54,784 bases of DNA from Blastocatellia bacterium (lineage in GTDB: Bacteria; Acidobacteriota; Blastocatellia; RBC074): contig JAEUQN010000026.1 of the NCBI GenBank assembly GCA_016789725.1, positions 1 through 54,784 of the forward strand, given 5' to 3'. Shown in pieces: positions 1 through 10,245 of this stretch. A program made the translations under genes and the position numbers. The notes under the pieces are model-generated. The model did no database searches, had not been told where the DNA came from, and was given only the letters and a program-made list of their open reading frames with translations. Positions within the stretch are counted from its first letter, which is position 1. Each line of letters begins with the position of its first letter.

Positions 1-1
1 A

Positions 2-3000
2 TTAAATAGCGTAACCGGAGCCATTACAGGAACGCTGACCAATGCAGGCGCAGCAAGTTTTACTATTCGCGCGACAAATGGCAGCGGATGTACAGGCGAA
101 CAGGCATACGCGTTGACAGTAGGCTGTCCGACGATCACGTTAACTCCCGACGCGCTGGCAGGCGGGACTGTTGGCAGTGCATACAATCAAGCGGTGCAAG
201 CTTCTCCGGCAGGTAATTACACTTACTCCGTGAGCGCGGGAGCCTTGCCGAATGGCTTATTACTCAATAGCACAACGGGCGCAATCACCGGGACGCCGAC
301 AAGTTCGGGAACGTCATCATTTACGGTAAAAGCCCAGTCAAATGATGGTTGTTTCGTTGAAAAGAGTTATCTCGTCAGCATCACATTACCCTCTGGAGCA
401 TCGCTTGGCGCATTGTACGTGACCGCCGCCTGTGATGGTTGCGATTCCCAATGTACGGGCTGTGGCCCCAACAAGATTTACGGGTATGTAGTGGATGAAG
501 GGACGGGTGCGCTTACTCCGATGAACGGCTTTCCTGTTTCGACTGGCTCTCAGGGGTTTGCTTTCTCTTCCTATCGGCAATTGGCCGTGGATAGCAAAAA
601 TCTGCGGTTATATGCCCTGAACGTTCCTGGCAATACGATTAGTGCCTATTCCATTGATCGTAGCAGCGGGGCATTAACGCCCTTGCCTTTCAGTCCCATC
701 ACACTGGATGCCTTTTATTATTCAATTGCCGTGCATCCGAGCGGCTCGCCCGTGGTTGTCACCGACAACGCCAATCCTGGAAAAGTGATCAGCTTTCAAA
801 TCACTGCAACAACGGCTGCTCAGGCTCCTGGCAGCCCTTATGCTGCTGGAAATGGGAGGGCCATTTTGTTCAGTCAGGATGGTAACTATTTTTACGAAGG
901 CTGGGGCGCGGACGCACAGCTACTTGGCTTTAGCGTCAATGCGGCGAACGGAGGATTGACTGCGCTTTCGGGGTCGCCTTTTGCTACGACTTTTTCCAAC
1001 CCGCTGCCGCTGGCCACAGACGTTGGTGGAAGAATTTTTACCGCCGGTCGTTTTTCCAATACGGCGAGCGTTTATACGACTTCTGGCGGAGCACCTACGC
1101 CGGTAAACGGGAATCCCTTTACGTCTGGACTTTTCGATGTCTCGTGGGGGCTGCTTCATCCCAGCGGGTACTTTCTCTTAGGTGCTCGTGGGAACGATAC
1201 GACAGGGGTATTTAAAGTGTCAGGAACCGGGAGCGCCACAACGCTATCCGCTGTCGCCGGATCGCCCTTTGCCGGAGGCGGTGCATCTGGAGCCGCAGCT
1301 TTCAATGGGACAGGCGCATTTCTTTACTGTGCGGATTTGATAAATCATAGCGTCCGAACGTTCAGCTTTGATGCTTCTTCAGGTGCGCTCCAGTTTTTAA
1401 GAAAGCTCCCGGACAACAGTTTGGGAACCAGCGGAAGCATCAACGGACTGGTATATGTTCCCTTGACTTGTCCGACGATTACGCTTTCACCTGGCACGTT
1501 GTCTGAGGGAACCGTTGGCAGTAGTTATAATCAAACAGTTATAGCCTCTCCCGCAGGCAGCTACACCTACACTGTCAGTGCAGGTGTATTACCCGGCGGA
1601 CTAACACTGAACAGTGTGACAGGCGCAATTACAGGAACACCGACGAGTGCCGGGACGTCGAACTTCACGATCCAAGCCGTAGGTGCCGGAGGGTGTAGTG
1701 GAGGGCAGGCGTATACTCTGAACATCCAGAACGCGATTACGTGCCCGACGGTGACAGGGCTAGGCAGCGGCAGCGGTCAGGTGGGGAGCACCGTGACGAT
1801 CAACGGGAGCGGATTCGGCGGTGTGACCACCGTGAAGTTCGGAGGGAATGTCACCGCTGTATACACGATCATCAGCGACTCTCAGATTACAGCCACCGTG
1901 CCGAATGGCGCAGTAACTGGCGCGATTACGATTGGCAAAGCAGGTTGCGCGGATGTGCAATCCTCCGTCTACACTGTAGTGACGGGTGGCGGATGCGTGT
2001 CAGTCGCAATTTCCCCTACGCTCACAAGCGCGAGCGGGGCGACGCTGGCGGTTCCGATCACGGTGGGAGACCTTACCGGAAAAGGAGTGCAAGCCTACGA
2101 TCTAACGCTGACTTTCGACCCGGCAGTCTTGCGATTGCAGAATCCGGCAATTGACGTTGCCGAGACCTTGAGCAACGGAATGTTGCTGACCCCCAATACC
2201 ACTGTGCCAGGGCGAATCACCGTATCAGCATTTGGAACCGGCACACTAACGGGAGCGGGGACATTGCTCAAGTTGAGGTTCGATGTAATAGGAGGGGCTT
2301 CATTGTGCAGCAACATAACTCTGACGAGTTTTAAGTTTAATGAAGGAACTCCCTGCGCATCAACATCCGATGGGCGGGTGTGTGTAGTGGGCGGAGCCGT
2401 TTCCGGGACAGTGAGCTATGCAGCGGCAACGATGCCGATAGGCGTACCCGGAACTATAGTTGCAGCCAGCGGAGCACCAGCCGCCAGCAGCACAACGAAT
2501 AGCGGCGGCGCGTATAAACTCTCTGGGTTGGGTGGCGGCCCGTATGTGGTGACGCCGACCAAAACAGGGGATGTGAATGGCATCTCTTCATTCGATGCCT
2601 CGCTGGTGGCAAGGCACGTGGCAGGGGTGGCGACGCTGAGTGCGGCGCAACAGTTGGCCGGCGATGCAAGCAATGACGGGACGTTGTCTTCTTATGATGC
2701 CTCGCTGATAGCACAAACCGTAGCCGGGCTTCCCAATGCGGGGATCGTCGGAAACTGGAAATTTACCCCAGGAAATCGCAACTACACGACATTAAGCGGG
2801 GAGCAGACCAATCAGGATTTCGCTGCTGTACTGGTAGGAGAAGTCTCTGGAAACTGGACAGTAACCCCGGCAGTAGGAAGCTTGACGGACAAGGTGCAAT
2901 CTCTCGAAGCCGATGCGGTGACTCCGATTTCCGTCTCCCTTGCTACCAATCTAGTGGCGACTGTTGGAAGTACAATATCGGTTCCCATCGTGGTTGGTGA

Positions 3001-4564
3001 TCTGACGGGGGCGGATGTGACGTCCTATGATTTCACGCTGGTGTTTGATTCCAGTGTCCTGCAATTGCAAGACCCGCCTGTGGAGAAAGCTGACACGCTT
3101 AGCAGCAATATGATCCTGACCCCCAATGCCACGACGCCAGGACGCCTTGTCGTTTCGGCCTTCAGTACCAGCCCCCTTACGGACAAGGGAACGCTGTTAA
3201 CGCTTCGGTTCAGGGTCGTGGGGCAGGCTGGTACGTCTTCAGCACTGGTGTGGCAAGCCTTCACCTTCAAGGAAGGAACACCATCTTCCACGACAACCAA
3301 TGGACTCCTGCGAGTTGTGCAGCCTAATCCAGTGCCATCGTTGCTCAGCCTCAACCCGACTTCCGCCGTTGTCGGCAGTCCTGGTTTTTCTCTGATCGTG
3401 AATGGAACCAACTTTGTGAATGGCTCGGTTGTCCGTTGGAACGGCACTGACCGCACGACAACCTTCATCAGTAATTCTCAACTCTCTGCGAGGATCACCG
3501 CTGCAGATGTTGCAGCAACGGGGACTTCACAAATTACCGTATTTTCCCCAGAGCCAGGAGGCGGCAGTTCAAACTCCGAATCCTTCAAAGTAAATCTTTG
3601 TGCTTACGCGCTTAACCCCTCAGTCCAGTCGTTTGGCAGCGCAGGCGGCAATGGTTCGATCACGCTTTCCACTAGCGCCGGATGTTCCTGGGCAGCGACT
3701 TCCAACTCTTCCTGGATAACTGTCACGACAGGGGCGAATGGCAGTGGGAATGGTGTCGTTCAATATGCAGTAGCTGCCAATACCGCAGGTGCTCGCCAAG
3801 GGAGTCTTTTGATCGGCAATCAGAGCGTAACTATTTCGCAGGCGGGCAGCCTGACATCCGTCTCTGCGGCCAGCTATGTCGGGGCAGAGTTAGTGCCGGA
3901 AGAAATTGTTTCGGCATTTGGCAGCGGCTTGGCAACAGGCACACAAGCTGCCCCTGGTTTACCTCTTCCGACGAATTTGCTTGGGACGACGGTGCGGGTA
4001 CGCGATCAGCTTGGGACGGAGCGGATGGCTTCGCTGTTTTATGTTTCTCCCACTCAAGTGAATTATCTGATTCCTTCAGGGACAGCGCCCGGCGCAGCAC
4101 TAATTACGATTGCCAACGCCAATGGAGAAGTAGCCACCGGAACGAATCAGGTCGGTTCTGTCGCACCCTCGCTGTTCACAGCCACCTCCGATGGGAAAGG
4201 ATTGGCGGTGGGACAAGTGACGCGCGTGAAGCCTAATGGAACTCAGGTAGCAGAAGAAATCGTCCGCTATGATTCAACCCGGCAGCAGTTCGTGAGCCTC
4301 CCCATTGACCTGACGACTGCGGATCAGGTTTTCCTGATTCTTTATGGCACAGGCATTCGTTTTCGGAGCGAAATCACTGCCGTTTCAGTTGTGATGAACG
4401 GGATGACGATCCCCGTTGATTATGCAGGGCCACAAGGCGATTACGTCGGCCTTGATCAACTCAATATCCATTTGCCAAACAGCCTCAGCGGTGCTGGAGA
4501 GATAGAGGTTGTTTTGAAGGTAGATGGGAAAACAGCCAACACCGTTCGGGTAACGATCAAGTGA
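2..4564 (+). CDS. Giant secreted Ig/beta-propeller/cohesin/dockerin/IPT/BACON protein (5' partial)
   Basis: The reading frame is open from base 2, and the first residues already belong to an Ig-like repeat, so the gene starts before the window; a TTG at 113 is not the real start. Visible modules in order are: a partial putative-Ig repeat (pattern LPxGLxLNxxTGxITGTP), a second Ig (about 120-390), a lactonase/YVTN-like beta-propeller (about 400-1460), another Ig (1470-1735), an IPT/TIG domain (1740-1970), a cohesin-like domain (1995-2310), a carboxypeptidase-like/dockerin-like stretch with two GDxN/GDAS-type calcium loops (2400-2740), a second cohesin-like domain (2920-3225), a second IPT/TIG (3330-3595), a BACON domain (3600-3840) and a C-terminal domain like the Solibacter-type TIGR03437 (3845-4560). 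It is probably secreted or surface bound; adhesion or scaffolding is inference. Ligand unknown. Confidence 0.85.
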   Translation, partial: LNSVTGAITGTLTNAGAASFTIRATNGSGCTGEQAYALTVGCPTITLTPDALAGGTVGSAYNQAVQASPAGNYTYSVSAGALPNGLLLNSTTGAITGTPTSSGTSSFTVKAQSNDGCFVEKSYLVSITLPSGASLGALYVTAACDGCDSQCTGCGPNKIYGYVVDEGTGALTPMNGFPVSTGSQGFAFSSYRQLAVDSKNLRLYALNVPGNTISAYSIDRSSGALTPLPFSPITLDAFYYSIAVHPSGSPVVVTDNANPGKVISFQITATTAAQAPGSPYAAGNGRAILFSQDGNYFYEGWGADAQLLGFSVNAANGGLTALSGSPFATTFSNPLPLATDVGGRIFTAGRFSNTASVYTTSGGAPTPVNGNPFTSGLFDVSWGLLHPSGYFLLGARGNDTTGVFKVSGTGSATTLSAVAGSPFAGGGASGAAAFNGTGAFLYCADLINHSVRTFSFDASSGALQFLRKLPDNSLGTSGSINGLVYVPLTCPTITLSPGTLSEGTVGSSYNQTVIASPAGSYTYTVSAGVLPGGLTLNSVTGAITGTPTSAGTSNFTIQAVGAGGCSGGQAYTLNIQNAITCPTVTGLGSGSGQVGSTVTINGSGFGGVTTVKFGGNVTAVYTIISDSQITATVPNGAVTGAITIGKAGCADVQSSVYTVVTGGGCVSVAISPTLTSASGATLAVPITVGDLTGKGVQAYDLTLTFDPAVLRLQNPAIDVAETLSNGMLLTPNTTVPGRITVSAFGTGTLTGAGTLLKLRFDVIGGASLCSNITLTSFKFNEGTPCASTSDGRVCVVGGAVSGTVSYAAATMPIGVPGTIVAASGAPAASSTTNSGGAYKLSGLGGGPYVVTPTKTGDVNGISSFDASLVARHVAGVATLSAAQQLAGDASNDGTLSSYDASLIAQTVAGLPNAGIVGNWKFTPGNRNYTTLSGEQTNQDFAAVLVGEVSGNWTVTPAVGSLTDKVQSLEADAVTPISVSLATNLVATVGSTISVPIVVGDLTGADVTSYDFTLVFDSSVLQLQDPPVEKADTLSSNMILTPNATTPGRLVVSAFSTSPLTDKGTLLTLRFRVVGQAGTSSALVWQAFTFKEGTPSSTTTNGLLRVVQPNPVPSLLSLNPTSAVVGSPGFSLIVNGTNFVNGSVVRWNGTDRTTTFISNSQLSARITAADVAATGTSQITVFSPEPGGGSSNSESFKVNLCAYALNPSVQSFGSAGGNGSITLSTSAGCSWAATSNSSWITVTTGANGSGNGVVQYAVAANTAGARQGSLLIGNQSVTISQAGSLTSVSAASYVGAELVPEEIVSAFGSGLATGTQAAPGLPLPTNLLGTTVRVRDQLGTERMASLFYVSPTQVNYLIPSGTAPGAALITIANANGEVATGTNQVGSVAPSLFTATSDGKGLAVGQVTRVKPNGTQVAEEIVRYDSTRQQFVSLPIDLTTADQVFLILYGTGIRFRSEITAVSVVMNGMTIPVDYAGPQGDYVGLDQLNIHLPNSLSGAGEIEVVLKVDGKTANTVRVTIK

Positions 4565-4775
4565 ATACGGGGCCACTCCTGCTATAAATATCAGCAAAGA
4601 ATAGCCGCACACCGCCACGCGCTAGGCGAATGAAATGGATTGGCATAGAATGAGGTCTCCAACCGACGTTTACAAAATAAAGTAGTGGCAGGAACCCATT
4701 CGTAATAGCAGGGCGAGTCCTATCTCCTGATACCGGATGACGACCGAGCGCACAGGCTTTCTGTATTTTGATTGA

Positions 4776-6485
4776 GTGGCAATGAAAAACTATCCCGCAA
4801 TCAAGATGAATCGTTTGACGCTCAGCTTCAACGACAAAGAGGTAGAGGCGGATTTCATAAGGAACTATCTCGCCAACTCCGCGAGGCAGGCGCGCTTTGC
4901 CATGATTTTAGGCGTGTTGCTCTGGCTTGGTTCCGGGATCATTGATTATTGGATCAGTCAGGATTATCAACGGCTCTGGTTTATCCGGTTTGTCGTGATT
5001 ACGCCCATTATCTTATGCCTGTTTTTTCTCGCGCTTTCGGCGTGGGGGGCGAAAGCCATGCAATTCCTGGCGGTGGTCTTTTGCCTGATTCCCGGCATCG
5101 GCATCGCTCTTATGACGCTGAAGATGGAGCCTCCCGGAAAGTATCTCTACCACGTTTGCATTATTGAAATCATTGCCTACATTTACACCTTTATCCGGCT
5201 GCGGTTTATTTATGCGGCGGCGCTTTCCTGGCTCTTGTCGGTGGTGTATCTCCTCATTGCACTGCCCCTCATCAAAATAGAAATTCCGGTTTTAATCAAC
5301 AATGCCTATGCCTTTCTCACCGTAAATTCCGTCGGGATGGCGGCTTGTTATTTTATGGAGTATTACGTTCGGCAGAACTTCCTGCAAAGTCGAGAAATCG
5401 AAGCCCAGACCGCGCGCTTGGAAGAGAAGAACACCGAACTGACGCAAAAAAACAAAGAGCTTGTCCGTGCCAAAGAAGACATTCTTCAATCCAGCAAGCG
5501 AGCAGAATTGATCTTCGCCGCGCTGTCGGAAGCCTTGCCGGGAACTGTACTGGACAATAAATACCAGTTGCAGGAGAAGATCGGATCAGGCGGATTTGGG
5601 ACGGTTTATCGTGCTGTACATTTGCAGTTGAATCGCCCAGTTGCCATCAAAGTCTTTCGTCCCGTAGGGGGCAACGACATCGCCAACAGTTTAGGGCGAT
5701 TCCGCACCGAAGGCATTTCCGCTTGTCGTGTGCATCACGAAAATGCTGTGGCAGTTCTTGATTTTGGCACGTCGGCTGCGAGCATTGCGTATCTAGTGAT
5801 GGAATTATTGGAAGGCCGGAGCTTGGCGGAGGAATTAGCCGAAAAAGGAAAACTGTCACCGCTACGGAGCGCCCGTATCCTGATCCCGGTTTGTTCCGTC
5901 TTGGCCTCCGCCCATGCCGTCGGTTTGGTTCATCGTGACATCAAGCCGAGCAACATCTTCTTGCATAAAACCAATCAGCAGGAAGTTGTCAAAGTCGTGG
6001 ATTTCGGTGTTGCCAAGTTAATGAATGAATCCCCCGACGCCAATGCGCAAAGCTTAACGGTGACGGGGGCCTTGGTCGGAACGCCATTTTATATGGCCCC
6101 GGAAAGATTTGAGGATAAGCCCTATGATGGACGGGTAGACGTGTATAGTACGGGAGCGATGCTTTATGAAATGCTTTGTGGTTGTCTGCCCTTTCGCACG
6201 CAGGAAAAAGGGTTGCTGGCAATCGCTGGCATGCACCTGACGCAGGAGCCTCGACCCTTGCGAAACGTAAATCCCCACGTACCGGAAAGCCTGGAAGCCA
6301 TCGTTTTAAAGGCGCTTGCCAAAAATCCCGCAGAGCGTCCCACTGCTGATGAACTGCGGAGACAACTGATCCATTTTGTCAGCATCTGGGAACAAAGCGC
6401 GAATGCGAGTGAGATTTACCCCCAGTCAGACGGAAATGGTTTCGCCACAAATGCGGGCGAGTTAACGTTTCCTGATACGATCTAA
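4776..6485 (+). CDS. Membrane-anchored Ser/Thr protein kinase (PknB-like)
   Basis: The N-terminal ~190 residues hold about six hydrophobic helices, followed by a charged coiled coil (about residues 200-245) and a complete Hanks-type kinase domain (about 260-535). The glycine loop (GSGGFGTVY), invariant Lys292 in VAIK, catalytic Asp388 in HRDIKPSN, DFG Asp409 and GTPFYMAPE are all present, so the kinase should be active. Numbering uses the GTG at 4776; an ATG two codons later (4782) is equally plausible. The order membrane domain, coil, kinase is the reverse of classical PknB, which has extracellular C-terminal PASTA repeats, so the sensed signal is probably membrane or cytoplasmic. It lies 213 bp before a TPR-CHAT gene on the same strand; a functional link is inference. 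Confidence 0.92.
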   Translation: MAMKNYPAIKMNRLTLSFNDKEVEADFIRNYLANSARQARFAMILGVLLWLGSGIIDYWISQDYQRLWFIRFVVITPIILCLFFLALSAWGAKAMQFLAVVFCLIPGIGIALMTLKMEPPGKYLYHVCIIEIIAYIYTFIRLRFIYAAALSWLLSVVYLLIALPLIKIEIPVLINNAYAFLTVNSVGMAACYFMEYYVRQNFLQSREIEAQTARLEEKNTELTQKNKELVRAKEDILQSSKRAELIFAALSEALPGTVLDNKYQLQEKIGSGGFGTVYRAVHLQLNRPVAIKVFRPVGGNDIANSLGRFRTEGISACRVHHENAVAVLDFGTSAASIAYLVMELLEGRSLAEELAEKGKLSPLRSARILIPVCSVLASAHAVGLVHRDIKPSNIFLHKTNQQEVVKVVDFGVAKLMNESPDANAQSLTVTGALVGTPFYMAPERFEDKPYDGRVDVYSTGAMLYEMLCGCLPFRTQEKGLLAIAGMHLTQEPRPLRNVNPHVPESLEAIVLKALAKNPAERPTADELRRQLIHFVSIWEQSANASEIYPQSDGNGFATNAGELTFPDTI

Positions 6486-6698
6486 AACACCGGAAGGCTT
6501 TCAAGATAGATTGGGGAGCCTTCGCCAATACACCTTTTGGCACGCATCATTTTCTCAACAAGCAACGTTTGGAGTCGTAGGAGATAGTTCTTTGCACGTT
6601 GGTCAGATTCGCCTCTTCGTAAACCTCTCTGTCGCAGATGGCAGGATGATAAGAGCGGGATTGAGAAGGCGAGGCGTATTGCTTCAGCGGAGTCAACT

Positions 6699-9600
6699 AT
6701 GAAAAAAAGCGGTTTATTGGTCGTAAAACGTAGCGTCTTTTCGGGCCTCGTTTTGCTGAGCATCCTGGGAGGTATTTTTGACGTGCAGGCCACAAGCTTC
6801 CAAGGACAAGAGTTGCCTTCCCTTGAGATTGGGAAGCCCATCGAACGCGAATTGGCAGGTGGACAATCGCACGTCTATCAACTCTCGCTCGCGGCGGGAC
6901 AGTATTTGCACATCGTGACTGAGCAACGTGGCATTGATGTGGTGATCGCATGGTTTGGGCCAAACGGCAAAAAGTTGATCGAAGTAGATAGCCCAAATGG
7001 GACACAAGGGCCGGAGCCATTGACGTGGACTACTGAGAGTAGTGGAAACTATCGGTTAGAGATTCGCTCGCTCGAAAAAGATGCGAAGACAGGACGTTAT
7101 GAGATACAAATCGTCGCCCTACGGACAGCGACAGAAAGAGAGTTACAAGAAGCAGAGGCGCGCAGGCTTTTCCTTGAATCCGTTGCTCTGCGATCTCGCG
7201 GCCAATACGCCGCCGCCATCGCACCCGGTGCGCGCGCGTTAGAGCTACGGGAAAAACATTTGGGAAATGCACACTCCGAGGTGGCACACGCCGCCAACAA
7301 TCTGGGGCTAACCTTTCTCAACCTGGGCAACTTTGCAAAGGCAGAAGCCTTATTCCAACAAGCGCACGACATTTGGACATCAGGCACCTCGCCCAACAAC
7401 GGTGCAGCCGCAATGGCACTTAGTAATCTTGCAGAGATGTATCGTCAGAAAGGCGATTATCCGCAAGCGGAACGTACCCATCTGCGCGCTTTGGAAATCC
7501 GGGAGAACCTCTCGCCTGATAGCGTGGATGTTGCAAACTCGCTCGGAAACCTGGCCGTCCTTTATGACAACCTCGGCGACTACGTGCGGGCTGAACCGTT
7601 GTACCAACATGCGCTGAAGATTTGGGAGAAAGAGGACGGACCGAATGGTGAGAATGTCGCTCTTACGCTGAATAACCTCGGCAATATGAATCGGGAAAAT
7701 GGGGATTATCTGAGTGCCGAGCAACAGCTACGACGTGCTTTGACGATTTATGAAAAACGCTATGCGTCCAATCCTGATCATCCCAACATTGCCATGCTGC
7801 TGAACAATTTTGCGATGGTGTATCTGGTGCGTCGAGAATATACGCAGGCGGAAGCGCTTTTCAAACGCTCCTTGCACATTAAGGAAAAAGTCTTTGGGCT
7901 GAATAATGCCTCAACGGCGACTTCGCTACATAACTTAGCGCGGGTTTACCACTTGATGCGCGACTATGCACAGGCCACGCAACTATATCAGCAGGCGCTG
8001 ACAATTCGTGAAAAAGTGTTGGGGCCGAACCATCCTAATACGGCTGTTTCTTACAATTCACTGGGCGGGCTTTACCAGGAGCAGGGAGAATGGGCGTTGG
8101 CGGAAGACTCGCTCCAGCGCGCACTGCGCATTCGGGAGCAATCGCTTGGTACGTCTCATCCTTCCGTTGTTGTTTCACTAGATAACCTAGCCAGTCTGGC
8201 GTTAGCCCGTGGTGACGCCACACAAGCAGTAATGTTATTGACACGCGCTGGTGAGGTACGAGAGCGTAATATTAGCCAAACGCTTGCCATTGGTTCAGAA
8301 CGGCAAAAACTTGCCTATCTGATTACGATGGCCGACCAAGTGGATAAAACCATTTCTTTACACCTACAGTCAGCTCCACAAGACCCGGCAGCGGGCCGCC
8401 TAGCCCTCAGCGTGATTTTGCAACGCAAGGGACGTGTGCTGGATGCGTTGTCTGACAGTCTTGCGTCCTTGCGGAAACGCTTCAATGCGCGCGATCAGGC
8501 AGTGTTGGATCAATGGAAAGAGCGCAACGCACAATTGGCTCGCTTAGTGCTGAATGGGCCGCAACGAATAACGCTTGCCGAACATCAACAACGTATCCAG
8601 GGGCTGGAAAAGGAGGTAGAAACGCTCGAAGCAGAATTGAGTACTCGCAGTTCAGAGTTTCGCGGACAATCGCACCCCATCACATTTAATGCGATCCAAA
8701 ATGCTCTCCCACAAAACGCCGCGCTAATTGAATATGTTACCTATGCCCCATTTGATCTGAAAACCAAAAAGGTTGGCCCGCTGCATTACGTGGCTTACAC
8801 GCTCACCGCGCAAGGCGAGCCGCGCTGGGTCGAACTGGGCGAAGCCGCGCCGATTGAACGCGCCATAACAGCCTGGCGACAGGCGCTGCGGAATCGTCAT
8901 CGTATGGACGTTCAGCGTCTGGCCCGTGCCGTAGATGCGAAAGTGATGCAGCCCGTGCGCGCCTTGCTGGGCGAAGGCAAGCACTTGCTCCTTTCGCCCG
9001 ATGGAATGCTCAATTTGATCCCCTTTGCTGCGTTGGTGGACGAACAAGGTCGTTATTTGGTCAGTCGCTACGAATGCAGCTATTTGACGAGCGGGCGCGA
9101 TCTGTTGCGCCTGCAAGTGCCGCGCGAAAGTAAAAGGGACGCGCTGATTGTGGCTAATCCAGCGTTCGGGGAAAGAGCGAATCCCGCAGCACTAGCCAGC
9201 CGTAAGGTCACGCTTCCGTCGCCCGGCGCGGCAAGTGGGCCGCCGCAATTTGATTTTTCTCAAGCCTACTTCAATCCCTTACCCGGCACCGCAGGCGAAG
9301 CCCAAACGCTCCAAAGGCTCCTGCCGCAAGCCACCGTGTTGACGCAAGAGCAAGCCACGAAGGCGGCCTTGCAACAAATCAATGCGCCGCGCCTGCTGCA
9401 CATCGCCACGCACGGCTTCTTTCTACGCGATGCCAAGACTGTAGTTGCCAATTCGCGCCGTATTAGACTGCCCGGCGAGAGTTTAGAAACCGATCAACCT
9501 AGTGTCCCGATGATAGACCCCTTGGTTCGTTCGGGCTTGGCGCTGGCCGGAGCCAACTTGCACAAAGGGGGCATTGATAACGGCATCCTCACAGCGAAGG

Positions 9601-9944
9601 AAGCGGCTGGCCTGAATTTGTGGGGTACAAAGTTGGTGGTGCTCTCAGCCTGTGACACAGGAATCGGAGAGGTGAAGAACGGCGAAGGCGTCTATGGCCT
9701 GCGCCGCGCCTTTGTCTTAGCTGGTTCAGAAACGCAAGTGATGAGCTTGTGGCCGGTGTCGGATCACGGGACGCGCGAGTTGATGAGTGATTATTACAAA
9801 GGCTTGCAGCAAGGCACAGGTCGTAGTGCGGCGTTGCGGCAGGTGCAATTGCGAATGCTGAAGAATCCATCGCGGCGGCATCCGTACTATTGGGCGAGTT
9901 TCATCCCCTCAGGCGAATGGGCCAACCTGAACGGCCAACGATAG
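6699..9944 (+). CDS. Secreted TPR-CHAT domain protein (putative caspase-like peptidase)
   Basis: 1081 residues. A signal peptide (residues ~1-32) is followed by a PPC-like beta-sandwich (~38-142), about nine tetratricopeptide repeats (~150-520, several with the NNLG/YxQAxxLxxxAL pattern typical of kinesin-light-chain-like TPRs), a helical linker, and a C-terminal CHAT domain (~700-1080). The predicted catalytic dyad is intact: His905 in HIATHGF and Cys985 in SACDTG, with the following GEGVYGLRRAF helix. CHAT proteins are caspase/separase-fold proteases. The substrate here is unknown, and the signal peptide suggests action outside the cytoplasm. The ATG at 6699 has GGAG upstream. The family is common in acidobacteria and cyanobacteria, often near Ser/Thr kinases, as here. 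Confidence 0.9.
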   Translation: MKKSGLLVVKRSVFSGLVLLSILGGIFDVQATSFQGQELPSLEIGKPIERELAGGQSHVYQLSLAAGQYLHIVTEQRGIDVVIAWFGPNGKKLIEVDSPNGTQGPEPLTWTTESSGNYRLEIRSLEKDAKTGRYEIQIVALRTATERELQEAEARRLFLESVALRSRGQYAAAIAPGARALELREKHLGNAHSEVAHAANNLGLTFLNLGNFAKAEALFQQAHDIWTSGTSPNNGAAAMALSNLAEMYRQKGDYPQAERTHLRALEIRENLSPDSVDVANSLGNLAVLYDNLGDYVRAEPLYQHALKIWEKEDGPNGENVALTLNNLGNMNRENGDYLSAEQQLRRALTIYEKRYASNPDHPNIAMLLNNFAMVYLVRREYTQAEALFKRSLHIKEKVFGLNNASTATSLHNLARVYHLMRDYAQATQLYQQALTIREKVLGPNHPNTAVSYNSLGGLYQEQGEWALAEDSLQRALRIREQSLGTSHPSVVVSLDNLASLALARGDATQAVMLLTRAGEVRERNISQTLAIGSERQKLAYLITMADQVDKTISLHLQSAPQDPAAGRLALSVILQRKGRVLDALSDSLASLRKRFNARDQAVLDQWKERNAQLARLVLNGPQRITLAEHQQRIQGLEKEVETLEAELSTRSSEFRGQSHPITFNAIQNALPQNAALIEYVTYAPFDLKTKKVGPLHYVAYTLTAQGEPRWVELGEAAPIERAITAWRQALRNRHRMDVQRLARAVDAKVMQPVRALLGEGKHLLLSPDGMLNLIPFAALVDEQGRYLVSRYECSYLTSGRDLLRLQVPRESKRDALIVANPAFGERANPAALASRKVTLPSPGAASGPPQFDFSQAYFNPLPGTAGEAQTLQRLLPQATVLTQEQATKAALQQINAPRLLHIATHGFFLRDAKTVVANSRRIRLPGESLETDQPSVPMIDPLVRSGLALAGANLHKGGIDNGILTAKEAAGLNLWGTKLVVLSACDTGIGEVKNGEGVYGLRRAFVLAGSETQVMSLWPVSDHGTRELMSDYYKGLQQGTGRSAALRQVQLRMLKNPSRRHPYYWASFIPSGEWANLNGQR

Positions 9945-10245
9945 TTCAGCGCAGCGAAATTATCGGTTCGACAATCTGATTATCAAAGTGATAATGATTT
10001 TGGGGCAGCCTGATCTGCCGCCGCCGCGCATCTTCTATCAATCGAAATAATCTATCTTTAGGGTGAGCAAATAGTTAGCGCAACTGAGGTACGGATTGTG
10101 TGCGTGCCAAAGCCTGTGGCACAGCGATTGTACTTACAGCAGGCGTCTCGCACGTCACGCAAGAAAACAGATTCGTTGAAAAGAGAATCGGGAACGAATG
10201 CCACTTGCCTGAACCCAAAAAAATCCGTTTGTCTGAGGAGAGATT
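9945..10245. other. Intergenic region
   Basis: 301 bases without a supportable gene. A weak 6-bp hairpin (TTATCA-AAG-TGATAA) near 9980 may end the CHAT transcript, but there is no clear T-run. The last bases hold the GAGGAGAG ribosome-binding site of the next gene. No other feature seen. Confidence 0.5.
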
